Shown here one piece after another: positions 18,534-27,236 of a stretch of DNA of 64,000 nucleotides. The stretch is taken from positions 310,001 to 374,000 of the forward strand of contig CAVOSA010000019.1 of the NCBI GenBank assembly GCA_963698735.1, read 5' to 3'. The notes beneath the pieces were generated by a model. The model was not told the DNA's origin, did not search any database, and saw nothing but the letters and a program-made list of their open reading frames with translations. Within the stretch, counting starts at the first letter, position 1; each line of letters opens with the position of its first letter. This stretch comes from RPQJ01 sp963698735. Its GTDB lineage: Bacteria > Pseudomonadota > Gammaproteobacteria > Steroidobacterales > Steroidobacteraceae. A program made the position numbers and the translations under genes.

Positions 18534-19277
18534 ATGACGCAGGAACAGGGGCAACGAAAGCCGGTGGCACTGATCGTGGGCGCCGGCGATGCCACCGGCG
18601 GCGCCATCGCGCGCCGCTTTGCGCGCGAGGGTTACGTCACCTGCGTCACGCGCCGCAGCGCTGACAAACTACAGGCGCTCGTCGATGCGATCCGCGCGGG
18701 GGGTGGCGAGGCACATGGCTTCGGTTCCGACGCGCGCAAGGAGGACGAAGTCGAGGCGCTGGTCGCGAACATCGAGCAGCGGATCGGCGACATCGATGTG
18801 TTCGTCTTCAACATCGGCGCCAACGTGCCGTGCAGCATCCTCGACGAGAGCGCACGCAAGTATTCCAAGATCTGGGAAATGGCCTGCTTTGCCGGCTTCC
18901 TGTCTGGCCAGGCCGTGGCGAAACGCATGGCCAGCCGGCGTCGCGGCACCATGATCTTCACCGGCGCCACCGCGAGCCTGCGCGGCGCGGCCGGTTTCGC
19001 CGCCTTCGCGGGCGCCAAGCATGCGCTGCGCGCGCTGGCCCAGAGCATGGCCCGCGAACTCGGGCCGCTGAACGTGCACGTTGCGCACGTGATCGTGGAC
19101 GGCGCGATCGACACCGCCTTCATCCGCGACAACTTCCCGGACCGTTACGCGCTCAAGGCAGAGGACGGCATCCTGGCGCCGGACCACATCGCGGACGCGT
19201 ACTGGTTCCTGCACTCGCAGCCGCGCGACGCGTGGACGTTCGAACTCGACCTGCGCCCCTGGTCGGAACGCTGGTAG
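18534..19277 (+). CDS. Short-chain dehydrogenase/reductase family protein lacking the catalytic Ser/Tyr
   Basis: This is a 247-residue SDR Rossmann protein with cofactor loop VGAGDATGGAIARRF and the structural NIGAN motif. The usual Y-x-x-x-K is F158-A-G-A-K162 (AAFAGAK), and the position of the catalytic Ser, 13 residues upstream, is A145 (FTGATAS). The active-site lysine is kept but the Tyr and Ser are not. A classical carbonyl reductase mechanism is therefore unlikely. I recall other proteobacterial SDRs with the same FTGATASLRG and FAxFAxxK pattern, so this looks like a family trait rather than a local mutation. The gene follows DUF937 closely. Confidence 0.86.
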   Translation: MTQEQGQRKPVALIVGAGDATGGAIARRFAREGYVTCVTRRSADKLQALVDAIRAGGGEAHGFGSDARKEDEVEALVANIEQRIGDIDVFVFNIGANVPCSILDESARKYSKIWEMACFAGFLSGQAVAKRMASRRRGTMIFTGATASLRGAAGFAAFAGAKHALRALAQSMARELGPLNVHVAHVIVDGAIDTAFIRDNFPDRYALKAEDGILAPDHIADAYWFLHSQPRDAWTFELDLRPWSERW

Positions 19278-19289
19278 ACGCCCGACCAT

Positions 19290-20792
19290 TCAACCGGCCG
19301 CTTGCTTCTTGCGCGCCTTCGCCTTGACCTTCGCCTTCGGCCTGACGGCGCGGACTCTGGCCCGGGCTTTCGATTTCGCCTTGGCTCGGGTCTTCACCCC
19401 TCCACGCACAAACACCTGCTCCAGTTCGTCGAGGGCCTCGCCCGTGTACACGGCCAGGCGCTGCAGGTGGGGCAACTTGTCGGCACAACCCGTGAAGCCG
19501 AAGTACAGGCCGCCGGCGTAACTCAACACCGTGATGTTGAGCGCCTGGCCGTGGAAGAGCGCAGAGACGGGGTAATACGCCTCCATCTCCGAACCGAGGA
19601 AGTACAGCTTGGCGCGCGGACCCGGCACGTTGGAAATGATGACGTTGTAGGTCGGCGGTACGCGCGAGCCGATGCCCGGCAGGCGCGTAAGGATCTGCGG
19701 CGAGCTGATCAGCACCGTGTAGTCCATCAGCGCCTTGGTGCTCATCTGCTTCAGGAAGTCGCGTCCGGCCGTGCTGCTGCGACGGATGACCTCGAAGCGT
19801 TCGCGCACGTCCTCGATGTCGGTGCCAAGGCGCACGTTCGCGAAACTGATGGCGTTGCCGCCCGCCTGGTTCGCGTCGCGCGGCAGCGCGACGGGAATCG
19901 ACGTGACCAGCGACTTGCGCGGCAACTCGCCGATCTCGAGCAGGTAGCGGCGCAATGCCGCGCTGCTGGCCGCGAGCACCACGTCGTTGATGCTGCCCCC
20001 GGCGGCCTCGCCGATCTTCTTCAGGCGCTCGAGGCTCGTGGCCTGGGTGGCGACACGACGCTGCGGCGTCACGTTGACGTTGAAGATCGTGCGGGGCGCT
20101 TCGGCCAGCGAAGTGAAGTCGGCACTCGGCTTGATGCCGAACGCAGCCTTGGCCGTGCCCGCGAGGCCCTGCACGAGACTCGGCAATTCCTTCGCCTGGC
20201 TCGCGAAGGCCGCCTGCAGCATGCTGAAAGCGCCGAACCGGCCCGCAATCTTCGGCGTGCGCACGCTGCGCGGCCGGTCAGCCGCCCAGATCGGCGGTGT
20301 CTCGCTGGCATGGGGATCGGTCGAGAAATTCAACAAGCCGACGCCCGACACACCGTCTGCCAGCGAATGATGGAGCTTGCAATACAGGGCGAAGCGCCCG
20401 CCCTGCAGGCCTTCGATCAGGTGGATCTCCCACAGCGGACGGTCGAGGTCCATCGGGTTCGAGTGCAGGCGCGAAACGAGGATGCCCAGTTCGCGCTCGC
20501 CGCCGGGATAAGGCAGCGCCGAGTGCCGCAGGTGATAGTCGAGGTCGATCTTATCGGCGACCTCGAACGTGGGTCGCAAGCGGCCCGACCCCATGCCGCG
20601 CAGCCGGTAATTGAACGGGGCCGCCGTGACCGGAAAGCTGCGCAGGTAGTCGTAGACCTTGCGCGGGTAATCGCGCGGCGCGCCGGCCGGCAGCACAAAA
20701 GTCTGCAGGCCCGCGACGTGCATCGGCGTCTGACGCGTTTCCATGAGCACGAAGCTCAGGTCGAGCAGGTTGAGCAGTTTGCTTTCGGCCAT
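19290..20792 (-). CDS. Wax ester synthase / diacylglycerol acyltransferase (WS/DGAT)
   Basis: The 500-residue acyltransferase makes wax esters or triacylglycerol from acyl-CoA and an alcohol or diacylglycerol, feeding neutral-lipid inclusions. The active-site motif H-H-x-x-x-D-G is present as HHSLADG (H141, H142, D146). The family's C-terminal blocks NAISFANVRLGTD and VPPTYNVIISNVPGP also fit. The last 35 or so residues are an extra Lys/Arg/Ala tail (KAKSKARARVRAVRPKAK) not usual for the family. ATG 20792 has a strong GGAGGA site 7 bases upstream. The gene is divergent from the DUF985 cupin gene, 53 bases away. Confidence 0.93.
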   Translation of the reverse strand: MAESKLLNLLDLSFVLMETRQTPMHVAGLQTFVLPAGAPRDYPRKVYDYLRSFPVTAAPFNYRLRGMGSGRLRPTFEVADKIDLDYHLRHSALPYPGGERELGILVSRLHSNPMDLDRPLWEIHLIEGLQGGRFALYCKLHHSLADGVSGVGLLNFSTDPHASETPPIWAADRPRSVRTPKIAGRFGAFSMLQAAFASQAKELPSLVQGLAGTAKAAFGIKPSADFTSLAEAPRTIFNVNVTPQRRVATQATSLERLKKIGEAAGGSINDVVLAASSAALRRYLLEIGELPRKSLVTSIPVALPRDANQAGGNAISFANVRLGTDIEDVRERFEVIRRSSTAGRDFLKQMSTKALMDYTVLISSPQILTRLPGIGSRVPPTYNVIISNVPGPRAKLYFLGSEMEAYYPVSALFHGQALNITVLSYAGGLYFGFTGCADKLPHLQRLAVYTGEALDELEQVFVRGGVKTRAKAKSKARARVRAVRPKAKVKAKARKKQAAG

Positions 20793-20845
20793 GGGATCCT
20801 CCGTTGCTTGGCAATATAGGCGACTGCCCGACACGGAGCCAGAAA

Positions 20846-21334
20846 ATGAAGTCGTTGCCCGCTGTGGAAGACCTCGTCCGCGACCTTGGCCTGCTCCCGC
20901 ACCCCGAGGGCGGTTTCTATCGCGAGACCTATCGGGCCGCCCGGCAGGTGGGCGACGGACGCGCGGCGTCCACCATGATCTATTTCCTGCTGCCGGCCGG
21001 CCACGTCTCGCGCCTGCACCGGATCGACGCCGACGAAGGCTGGCATCATTACCTCGGCGGCGCGCTCGAAATCTTCGAACTGGACGAGGCGTGCCCCGAC
21101 GGGCCGCCGGACATCACGCGCCTCGGCAAGGACCTGTCTCGCGGCGAACGCGTCCAGCACGTCGTGCCCGCCGGCCGCTGGTTCGGCGCAGCTCCGGCTG
21201 CAGGCGTGCCGTACGCGCTGGTCGGCTGCACTGTCGCGCCCGGTTTCGAGTTCTCCCGCTTTGAACTCGGCACGCGCGGCGCCTTGCTGGCAAAGTTTCC
21301 GGCCGCCGCCGCCCTGGTCGAGCGCCTGACCTGA
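20846..21334 (+). CDS. DUF985 cupin-fold protein
   Basis: The 162-residue protein begins with the DUF985 signature LVRDLGLLPHPEGGFYRETYR and contains STMIYFLLPAGHVSRLHRIDADEGWHHYLGG, a cupin-like barrel with candidate metal ligands. The end, LVGCTVAPGFEFSRFELG, also matches the family. The biochemical function is unsettled. The start has a GGAG site upstream. The gene is convergent with ppdK and divergent from the wax synthase gene. Confidence 0.88.
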   Translation: MKSLPAVEDLVRDLGLLPHPEGGFYRETYRAARQVGDGRAASTMIYFLLPAGHVSRLHRIDADEGWHHYLGGALEIFELDEACPDGPPDITRLGKDLSRGERVQHVVPAGRWFGAAPAAGVPYALVGCTVAPGFEFSRFELGTRGALLAKFPAAAALVERLT

Positions 21335-21358
21335 CGCGGTACCCGCGTGCCGGGGACC

Positions 21359-24136
21359 TTACGCCGCCTTGTCCATGACTCCAGCGCTGCTGATCGCGGC
21401 CTGCGCGGCGGCGAGCCTCGCGATCGGCACCCGCGGCGGCGAGCAGGAAACGTAGTCCAGCCCGATCGAATCGCAGAACAATATCGAGGCCGGGTGGCCG
21501 CCGTGCTCGCCGCAGATGCCCACCTTGAGCCCGGGCCGACTGCGACGGCCCCAGTCGACGGCGAGCGCCATCAATCGCCCCACGCCCTTCACGTCCAGCA
21601 CCTCGAACGGGTTGTCCTGCAGGATTCCCCGTTCGTTGTACATCGGCAGGAACTTGTTCTCGGCGTCCTCGCGCGAGAACGAGAACGTCGCCTGGGTGAG
21701 GTCGTTGGTGCCGAAGGAGAAGAACTCTGCCACTTCCGCGAGATTCTCGGCCCGCATGCAGGCGCGCACCACTTCCACCATGGTGCCGAACTTGCACGGA
21801 ACCTGCACGCCATAGGTCAGTTCGACCTGTTTCTGCACGGCGGACATGTAGTCGCGCACGAGGTTCAGCTCCTGGGCCGTGCAGACCTGCGGCACCATGA
21901 TTTCCGGCTGCACCTCGACGCCGGAGCGCACGCAGTCGGCCGCCGCCTCGAGCACGGCGCGGATCTGCATGGTGTAGATCTCCGGATACGTGATGCCCAG
22001 CCGCACGCCGCGGTGGCCCAGCATGGGGTTCACCTCGCGCAGTGCCCGCGCCTTGCGCAGGACCGCTTCCTTGCGAGCGATGATCGCGTCAATCAGCCGC
22101 GTCTCGCCGAAATCCCGCAACGCGGCGGGGATCTGCGTATCCGCGGCGAAGCGTGCGGCTTCCGTCAAGACTTCCATGCCGCGGGCGGCACCGCGCAGGT
22201 CGTGCAGCCGAGCGATGTCGTCCTCGAGCTGCCGCTCCGTCGGCAGGAACTCGTGGATCGGCGGGTCGAGCAGCCGGATCGTCACCGGGTGCGGCGCCAT
22301 GCCGCGGAAGATCCCGACGAAATCCGCGCGCTGGATCGGCAGCAGGCGATCGAGCGCTGCGCGCCGGTCCTCGGGCGTCTCGGCCACGATCATGTCCACG
22401 ACGATGGGCAGCCGGTCGGCCGCGTTGAACATGCGCTCGGTGCGGCACAGGCCGATGCCCTTCGCGCCGTAGCGCAACGCGCGCGCCGCGTCCTGCGGCG
22501 TGTCGGCATTGGCGCGCACGCCGAGTCGCGCGTGCTGGTCCGCCCAGCCGAGAAGCTTCACCAGCGCCGCCGAGAAGTCGGCCTCAACTGTCGGCACCTC
22601 GCCGCGGAACACGCGGCCCGTGCTGCCGTCGATGGTGACGACGTCACCTTCCTTGATCACCTGGTCGCCAACGAACGCGACGCGCATGGCTACGTCGACG
22701 TGGATGCCCTCGGCTCCGGCCACGCAGGGCTTGCCCATGCCCCGCGCAACGACCGCCGCGTGCGAGGTCTTGCCGCCGCGGCTGGTGAGGATGCCCTGCG
22801 ACGCAAAGAAGCCGTGGATGTCTTCTGGCTTGGTTTCCTCCCTCACCAGGATGACTTTCGTGCCCTGCTTGCCGAGCGTCTCTGCGCGGTCGGCGTCGAA
22901 CACCGCGTGGCCGCTGGCCGCGCCGGGGGACGCCGGCAGCCCGGTCGCCAGCGGCTGGCTCTTGTGCTGCGGATCGAGGCGCGGGAACAGCATCTGCTCC
23001 AGGTGTGCAGGGTCGACGCGCGTGATGGCTTCTTCGCGGCTCAACAGCCCTTCCTCGTGCATTTCTACTGAGGTACGTACCCTCGCGGCCGCGTTCATCT
23101 TGCCGTTGCGGGTCTGCAGACAGTAGAGCGTGCCGCGCTCGATGGTGAACTCGAAGTCCTGCACTTCACGGTAGTGCCGCTCGAGCCGGTTGCGCAGCTC
23201 CACGAGCTGCACGTAGAGGCCGGGCATTTCGGTGGCGAGATCCCCGATCGGCTTGGGTGTGCGGATACCGGCGACCACGTCCTCGCCCTGCGCATTCGTC
23301 AGGTACTCGCCGTACAGCTGGTTCTCACCCGTAGCCGGGTTGCGCGTGAAGCCGACTCCGGTTGCACTGTCGTTACCCATGTTGCCGTAGACCATGGCGA
23401 CGACGTTGACGGCCGTGCCGTTCGCCATCGCCGGCGTGATCTTGAACTCGCGCCGGTAGTCGATCGCGCGCTTCCCCATCCACGAGTTGAAGACAGCCTT
23501 GATGGCGATCTCGAGCTGCTCGTACGGATCGGACGGGAACGGCTGCCCGGTGTGCCGCTGCACCACCTGCAGGAAGCGCTCGCCGATCTCGCGCAGCTCG
23601 TCTGCGCCGAGCATCACGTCCTGCTTGACGCCGACGCGGGACTTCACCGCCTCGAACTGCTCGTCGAACAGCGCATCCGGCACGCCCAGCGCCACCTTGC
23701 CGAACAGCTGGATGAAGCGGCGCCAAGCGTCGTAACCGAAGCGTTCGTTGCCCGTGTGGCGAATGAGCGCCGCAAGCGTCGTCTCGTTGAGGCCGAGGTT
23801 GAGGATGGTGTCCATCATGCCCGGCATGGACATGGCGGAGCCGGAGCGCACGGAGACCAGCAGGGGATCGTCGCTGCCGCCGAAGCGCTTGCCGGTCTGG
23901 CGCTCAAGCGAGGCCATCTCGGTGCGCGCAGTGTCAAGCAGGCCCGCAGGCAGGTTGCGCTGGGCGTCGCCGAGGTAGGCAAGGCAGGCTTCGGTCGTGA
24001 TGACGAATCCGGGCGGTACGTTCAGTCCGATGCGCGTCATCTCGCAAAGGTTGGCACCCTTGCCGCCGAGCAGCATCCTGTTGCGGCCGTCGCCCTCGGC
24101 AAACGCATATACCCATTTGGGCGCACTGGTGGTCAT
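21359..24136 (-). CDS. ppdK: Pyruvate, phosphate dikinase
   Basis: This is a 925-residue pyruvate phosphate dikinase, close to the family's usual 870-900. It interconverts pyruvate, ATP and phosphate with PEP, AMP and pyrophosphate. The N-terminal ATP-grasp region starts with FAEGDGRNRMLLGGKGANL and holds PGFVITTEACL. The swivelling phospho-histidine domain has H459 in GGKTSHAAVVARG. The C-terminal PEP/pyruvate TIM barrel has FSFGTNDLTQATF and the catalytic Cys in GICGEHGG. PEP synthesis from pyruvate would support growth on organic acids, in line with the AtoE transporter next door. No regulator gene (DUF299-type) is nearby. Confidence 0.97.
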   Translation of the reverse strand: MTTSAPKWVYAFAEGDGRNRMLLGGKGANLCEMTRIGLNVPPGFVITTEACLAYLGDAQRNLPAGLLDTARTEMASLERQTGKRFGGSDDPLLVSVRSGSAMSMPGMMDTILNLGLNETTLAALIRHTGNERFGYDAWRRFIQLFGKVALGVPDALFDEQFEAVKSRVGVKQDVMLGADELREIGERFLQVVQRHTGQPFPSDPYEQLEIAIKAVFNSWMGKRAIDYRREFKITPAMANGTAVNVVAMVYGNMGNDSATGVGFTRNPATGENQLYGEYLTNAQGEDVVAGIRTPKPIGDLATEMPGLYVQLVELRNRLERHYREVQDFEFTIERGTLYCLQTRNGKMNAAARVRTSVEMHEEGLLSREEAITRVDPAHLEQMLFPRLDPQHKSQPLATGLPASPGAASGHAVFDADRAETLGKQGTKVILVREETKPEDIHGFFASQGILTSRGGKTSHAAVVARGMGKPCVAGAEGIHVDVAMRVAFVGDQVIKEGDVVTIDGSTGRVFRGEVPTVEADFSAALVKLLGWADQHARLGVRANADTPQDAARALRYGAKGIGLCRTERMFNAADRLPIVVDMIVAETPEDRRAALDRLLPIQRADFVGIFRGMAPHPVTIRLLDPPIHEFLPTERQLEDDIARLHDLRGAARGMEVLTEAARFAADTQIPAALRDFGETRLIDAIIARKEAVLRKARALREVNPMLGHRGVRLGITYPEIYTMQIRAVLEAAADCVRSGVEVQPEIMVPQVCTAQELNLVRDYMSAVQKQVELTYGVQVPCKFGTMVEVVRACMRAENLAEVAEFFSFGTNDLTQATFSFSREDAENKFLPMYNERGILQDNPFEVLDVKGVGRLMALAVDWGRRSRPGLKVGICGEHGGHPASILFCDSIGLDYVSCSPPRVPIARLAAAQAAISSAGVMDKAA

Positions 24137-24335
24137 CGCGGGTCCTCGCCGCCCCTCCCATCGGGGCTGTCGGACGTCAGAGATACCGCCATGGCGGCCC
24201 GCGCAAAATACGTAATAGTGGGTGTGATTTCGCGCTAATGCGTAAGCGCCGCGCCGGCCTGCCCGACGGCGTCGAACCGTTGACCGCGGCGACCCAGGCT
24301 GGCCGCCTTGCGCAGCACCGCCGCACCCAGGCGCC

Positions 24336-25679
24336 TCACTGCACGAAGGTGAAGATGCTCACACCGATCACGAACCAGAGCATTGCGTATACGACCACGT
24401 GACCGAAAATCTCACGGAAGTCGATCCGCGCGACACCACAAGCCACCACGACCCAGAATGGCGCGAGCAGATTGCCCATCTGGTCGCCCACTCCGAGCGC
24501 GAGCAGCCCCTGCTGCGGCGTTGCACCGAGTGCGTTGGCGGCGCTCACGGTCACGAAGCCCTGGATGATCCACTGGCCGCCGCTCGACGGCACGAAGATC
24601 GCGATGATCGAGGCGCCGATCGCCGTCAGCAGCGGAAAAGTGAGCGGTGTCGCGACATCGCTGAACACCTGCGCGAACCACGTGCCGACCCGCGTGAACT
24701 GCAGCACCCCCGCCACGCCGCCGTAGAGCTGGTACAGCACGATCACCGGCCAGCACGACACCACGGCTTTGGCCATCGCCCGTGAAAACGCGCCGAAGTT
24801 GCGCTGCATGAGCAGCGCCAGCAGCAGCAGCACGGTGATCATCGAGTTGAGATCGAGCCCGAGGGCCTTGTTGACGAAATGATGGTAAAGCCAGGTCACG
24901 AGCGCGACGCAGAGCAGGAACGGAAACAGGAACGTGCGCTCGGTCCAGCCGGAAAAGCCGGGTGCCGCAGGCGCCGGATCCACGCCCGACTCGCGAGCGG
25001 GCTGCGCCAACGCGGCCGCATTCGGAAACGTCGAGATCGGCTTCACCTGCCTCGGCATGAGGAAACGCGCGAGCAGGATCAGCGCGAGCGGGAACACGAC
25101 AATGACCATCAGCGCGGGCAGCGATCCGATCGTCGTGCCGAGCGCCATGATGCCGGTCTGCTTCTCGAGGAAGTGCCCCGGCGTCGCCATCAGCAGCGCG
25201 GCCGACGACGACAGCCCGTATTGCCAGACGGAGCCGGCAGCGAACACGGTCGCGACCAGGAACGGAAAGTCGACACGCAGGCCCTTGCGCTCCGCCGCCT
25301 CGGCGAAGTACACGGCGATCAGCGGGCCCATTGCCAGGCTCAGGCCCCAGTACAGATAACTCAGGACGGAGTTCACCAGGACAGCCAGCGCGATCACTTG
25401 CGTGACCGTCTGCGGCAGGTCCGCCATGTAGCGCACCGCACGCCGGAAGGCGTCGGTCATGCTGAGCACCGAACTCAGCACGAGGACCAGCGTCATCTGC
25501 ATGCTGAACGGCAGCAGCATCCACAGCCCGCGGTAATAGGCGTCGACGTTGGCCAGGAAACTGTCGCCGAGGGCGAGTGAAGTGCCGACCAGCACGAACA
25601 GCATGATGACCGACGACGCGGCGGCGTCCGGCACGTAGTCTCCGGCCCTGCGCGCGAAACTCGCAATCCATTCACGCAT
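24336..25679 (-). CDS. atoE: AtoE-like short-chain fatty acid transporter
   Basis: The 447-residue product is a multi-helix permease of the AtoE family. The N-terminal part runs ARRAGDYVPDAAASSVIMLFVLVG, followed by about ten further helices. The conserved block IFVPSSGGQWIIQGF and GVGDQMGNLLAPFWVV lie near the end. AtoE imports short-chain fatty acids such as butyrate. ATG 25679 has a GGGGGAGG site and gives the usual N-terminus; the frame extends upstream without a recognisable sequence. No acetoacetate degradation genes (atoDAB) flank it. The gene is divergent from the amidohydrolase pair. Confidence 0.92.
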   Translation of the reverse strand: MREWIASFARRAGDYVPDAAASSVIMLFVLVGTSLALGDSFLANVDAYYRGLWMLLPFSMQMTLVLVLSSVLSMTDAFRRAVRYMADLPQTVTQVIALAVLVNSVLSYLYWGLSLAMGPLIAVYFAEAAERKGLRVDFPFLVATVFAAGSVWQYGLSSSAALLMATPGHFLEKQTGIMALGTTIGSLPALMVIVVFPLALILLARFLMPRQVKPISTFPNAAALAQPARESGVDPAPAAPGFSGWTERTFLFPFLLCVALVTWLYHHFVNKALGLDLNSMITVLLLLALLMQRNFGAFSRAMAKAVVSCWPVIVLYQLYGGVAGVLQFTRVGTWFAQVFSDVATPLTFPLLTAIGASIIAIFVPSSGGQWIIQGFVTVSAANALGATPQQGLLALGVGDQMGNLLAPFWVVVACGVARIDFREIFGHVVVYAMLWFVIGVSIFTFVQ

Positions 25680-25844
25680 GCTTGATGCGCCTCCCCCTGC
25701 GCAATCGTCGGCCGATGGTATACGGTTGCGTAACACCCGGTGCGTTCCGCTATGCTTTGCCGCAGCGAGCGTCGCGACCCTGCCGCGATGCAAAAATACG
25801 ACGCGATGCAACGCATGCGCCATGCATGCTGGGGGATGAGCTTG

Positions 25845-27236
25845 ATGTCATGGAAATCGCTGGGCGGATCCGTGCTCGCCCTGTTCTCCTGCGCGGCCAT
25901 TGCCGCGACCGAACCCTATCCGTCCACCTACCAGGCGAAACCGGGCGCGGCGGTGCTCATTCGCAATGCTACGGTGCTCGATGGGACAGGTCGCCGGCTG
26001 GACGGCGCCGACGTCCTGATCCGCGACGGCAAGATCGTCGGCATCGGTCCGGGCCTCGAGCGCGGCGACGCCACGGAGATCGACGCGCAGGGCCGTTGGG
26101 CTACCCCCGGACTCATCGACGTGCATTCGCACCTCGGCGTTTATGCCAGCCCCGGCGTGGACGCGACGCAGGATGGCAACGAGGCGACGGACCCCGTCAC
26201 GGCGGGCGTGTGGGCCGAACACTCCGTGTGGCCGCAGGATCCTGGCTTCGCCGCTGCGCTGGCGGGCGGTGTGACGACGATGCAGATCCTGCCGGGTTCA
26301 GCCAACCTGATCGGCGGGCGCGGCGTGACGCTGCGCAACGTACCGGCGACCACCTACCAGGCGATGAAGTTTCCGGACGCGCCGCAAGGACTCAAGATGG
26401 CTTGCGGCGAGAATCCAAAGCGCGTGTACGGCGAGCGCAAGCAGGCGCCGTCGACGCGCATGGGCAACGTTGCCGGGTATCGGCAGGCCTTTGCCGATGC
26501 GCAGGACTATCGCCGGCAGTGGGACAAGTACGAAGCCGAACTCGCGGCGTACGACAAGAAGAAGGACAAGGACAAGGATCCGGCTGAGCGCCCATCGCCA
26601 CCAAAGCGCGACCTCCGGCTCGACACGCTCGTCGCCGCGATGCAGGGCAAGGTGCAGGTGCACATCCACTGTTACCGCGCGGATGAGATGGCGGTGATGC
26701 TCGACCTGGCGAAGGAATACGGCTTCAAGGTCGCAGCGTTCCATCACGGGGTCGAGGCCTACAAGATCGCCGACCGTCTCGCGCAGGAAGGTGTCTGCGG
26801 CGCGCTGTGGGCTGACTGGTGGGGTTTCAAGCTGGAGGCCTACGACGGCATCTGGGAGAACCTGGCGTTTGTCGACGCGCCGCCGACCGGCTGCGCGATC
26901 GTTCACTCGGACTCGGATGAAGGCATCCAGCGACTGAACCAGGAAGCGGCGAAAGCCATGTCGCGCGGACAACGCGCGGGCCTCGACATTCCTCCAGAGC
27001 GTGCCATCCGCTGGATCACGTCGAATGCCGCAAAGTCGCTCGGCATCGCCGACCGGGTCGGCACGCTCGAGCCCGGCAAGATCGCCGATGTCGTGATCTG
27101 GAACCGCGATCCCTTCAGCGTGTATGCGCTGGCCGACCTCGTCTACATCGACGGCGCACTGGCATTCGACCGGAACCACCCGCCCGCCGCGCCCCGGTCC
27201 GATTTCCTGCTCGGCCAGCCTGGAGCCGCACGATGA
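25845..27236 (+). CDS. Secreted amidohydrolase with intact metal site
   Basis: This is a 463-residue secreted amidohydrolase-superfamily enzyme. A signal peptide (SWKSLGGSVLALFSCAAIAA) is followed by the small beta-sandwich, then the TIM barrel. Metal ligands appear intact: H94 and H96 (DVHSHLG), H273/H275 (HIHCYRAD), H300/H301 (FHHGVEAY) and D356 (VHSDSDEG). The C-terminus PGKIADVVIWNRDPFSVYA is family-typical. ATG 25845 has a GGGGGATGAG site; 25836 is in frame 9 bases upstream. It overlaps the next gene by 4 bases, so the two are translated together. The substrate is unknown; imidazolonepropionase-like and dipeptidase-like relatives are the nearest. Confidence 0.9.
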   Translation: MSWKSLGGSVLALFSCAAIAATEPYPSTYQAKPGAAVLIRNATVLDGTGRRLDGADVLIRDGKIVGIGPGLERGDATEIDAQGRWATPGLIDVHSHLGVYASPGVDATQDGNEATDPVTAGVWAEHSVWPQDPGFAAALAGGVTTMQILPGSANLIGGRGVTLRNVPATTYQAMKFPDAPQGLKMACGENPKRVYGERKQAPSTRMGNVAGYRQAFADAQDYRRQWDKYEAELAAYDKKKDKDKDPAERPSPPKRDLRLDTLVAAMQGKVQVHIHCYRADEMAVMLDLAKEYGFKVAAFHHGVEAYKIADRLAQEGVCGALWADWWGFKLEAYDGIWENLAFVDAPPTGCAIVHSDSDEGIQRLNQEAAKAMSRGQRAGLDIPPERAIRWITSNAAKSLGIADRVGTLEPGKIADVVIWNRDPFSVYALADLVYIDGALAFDRNHPPAAPRSDFLLGQPGAAR

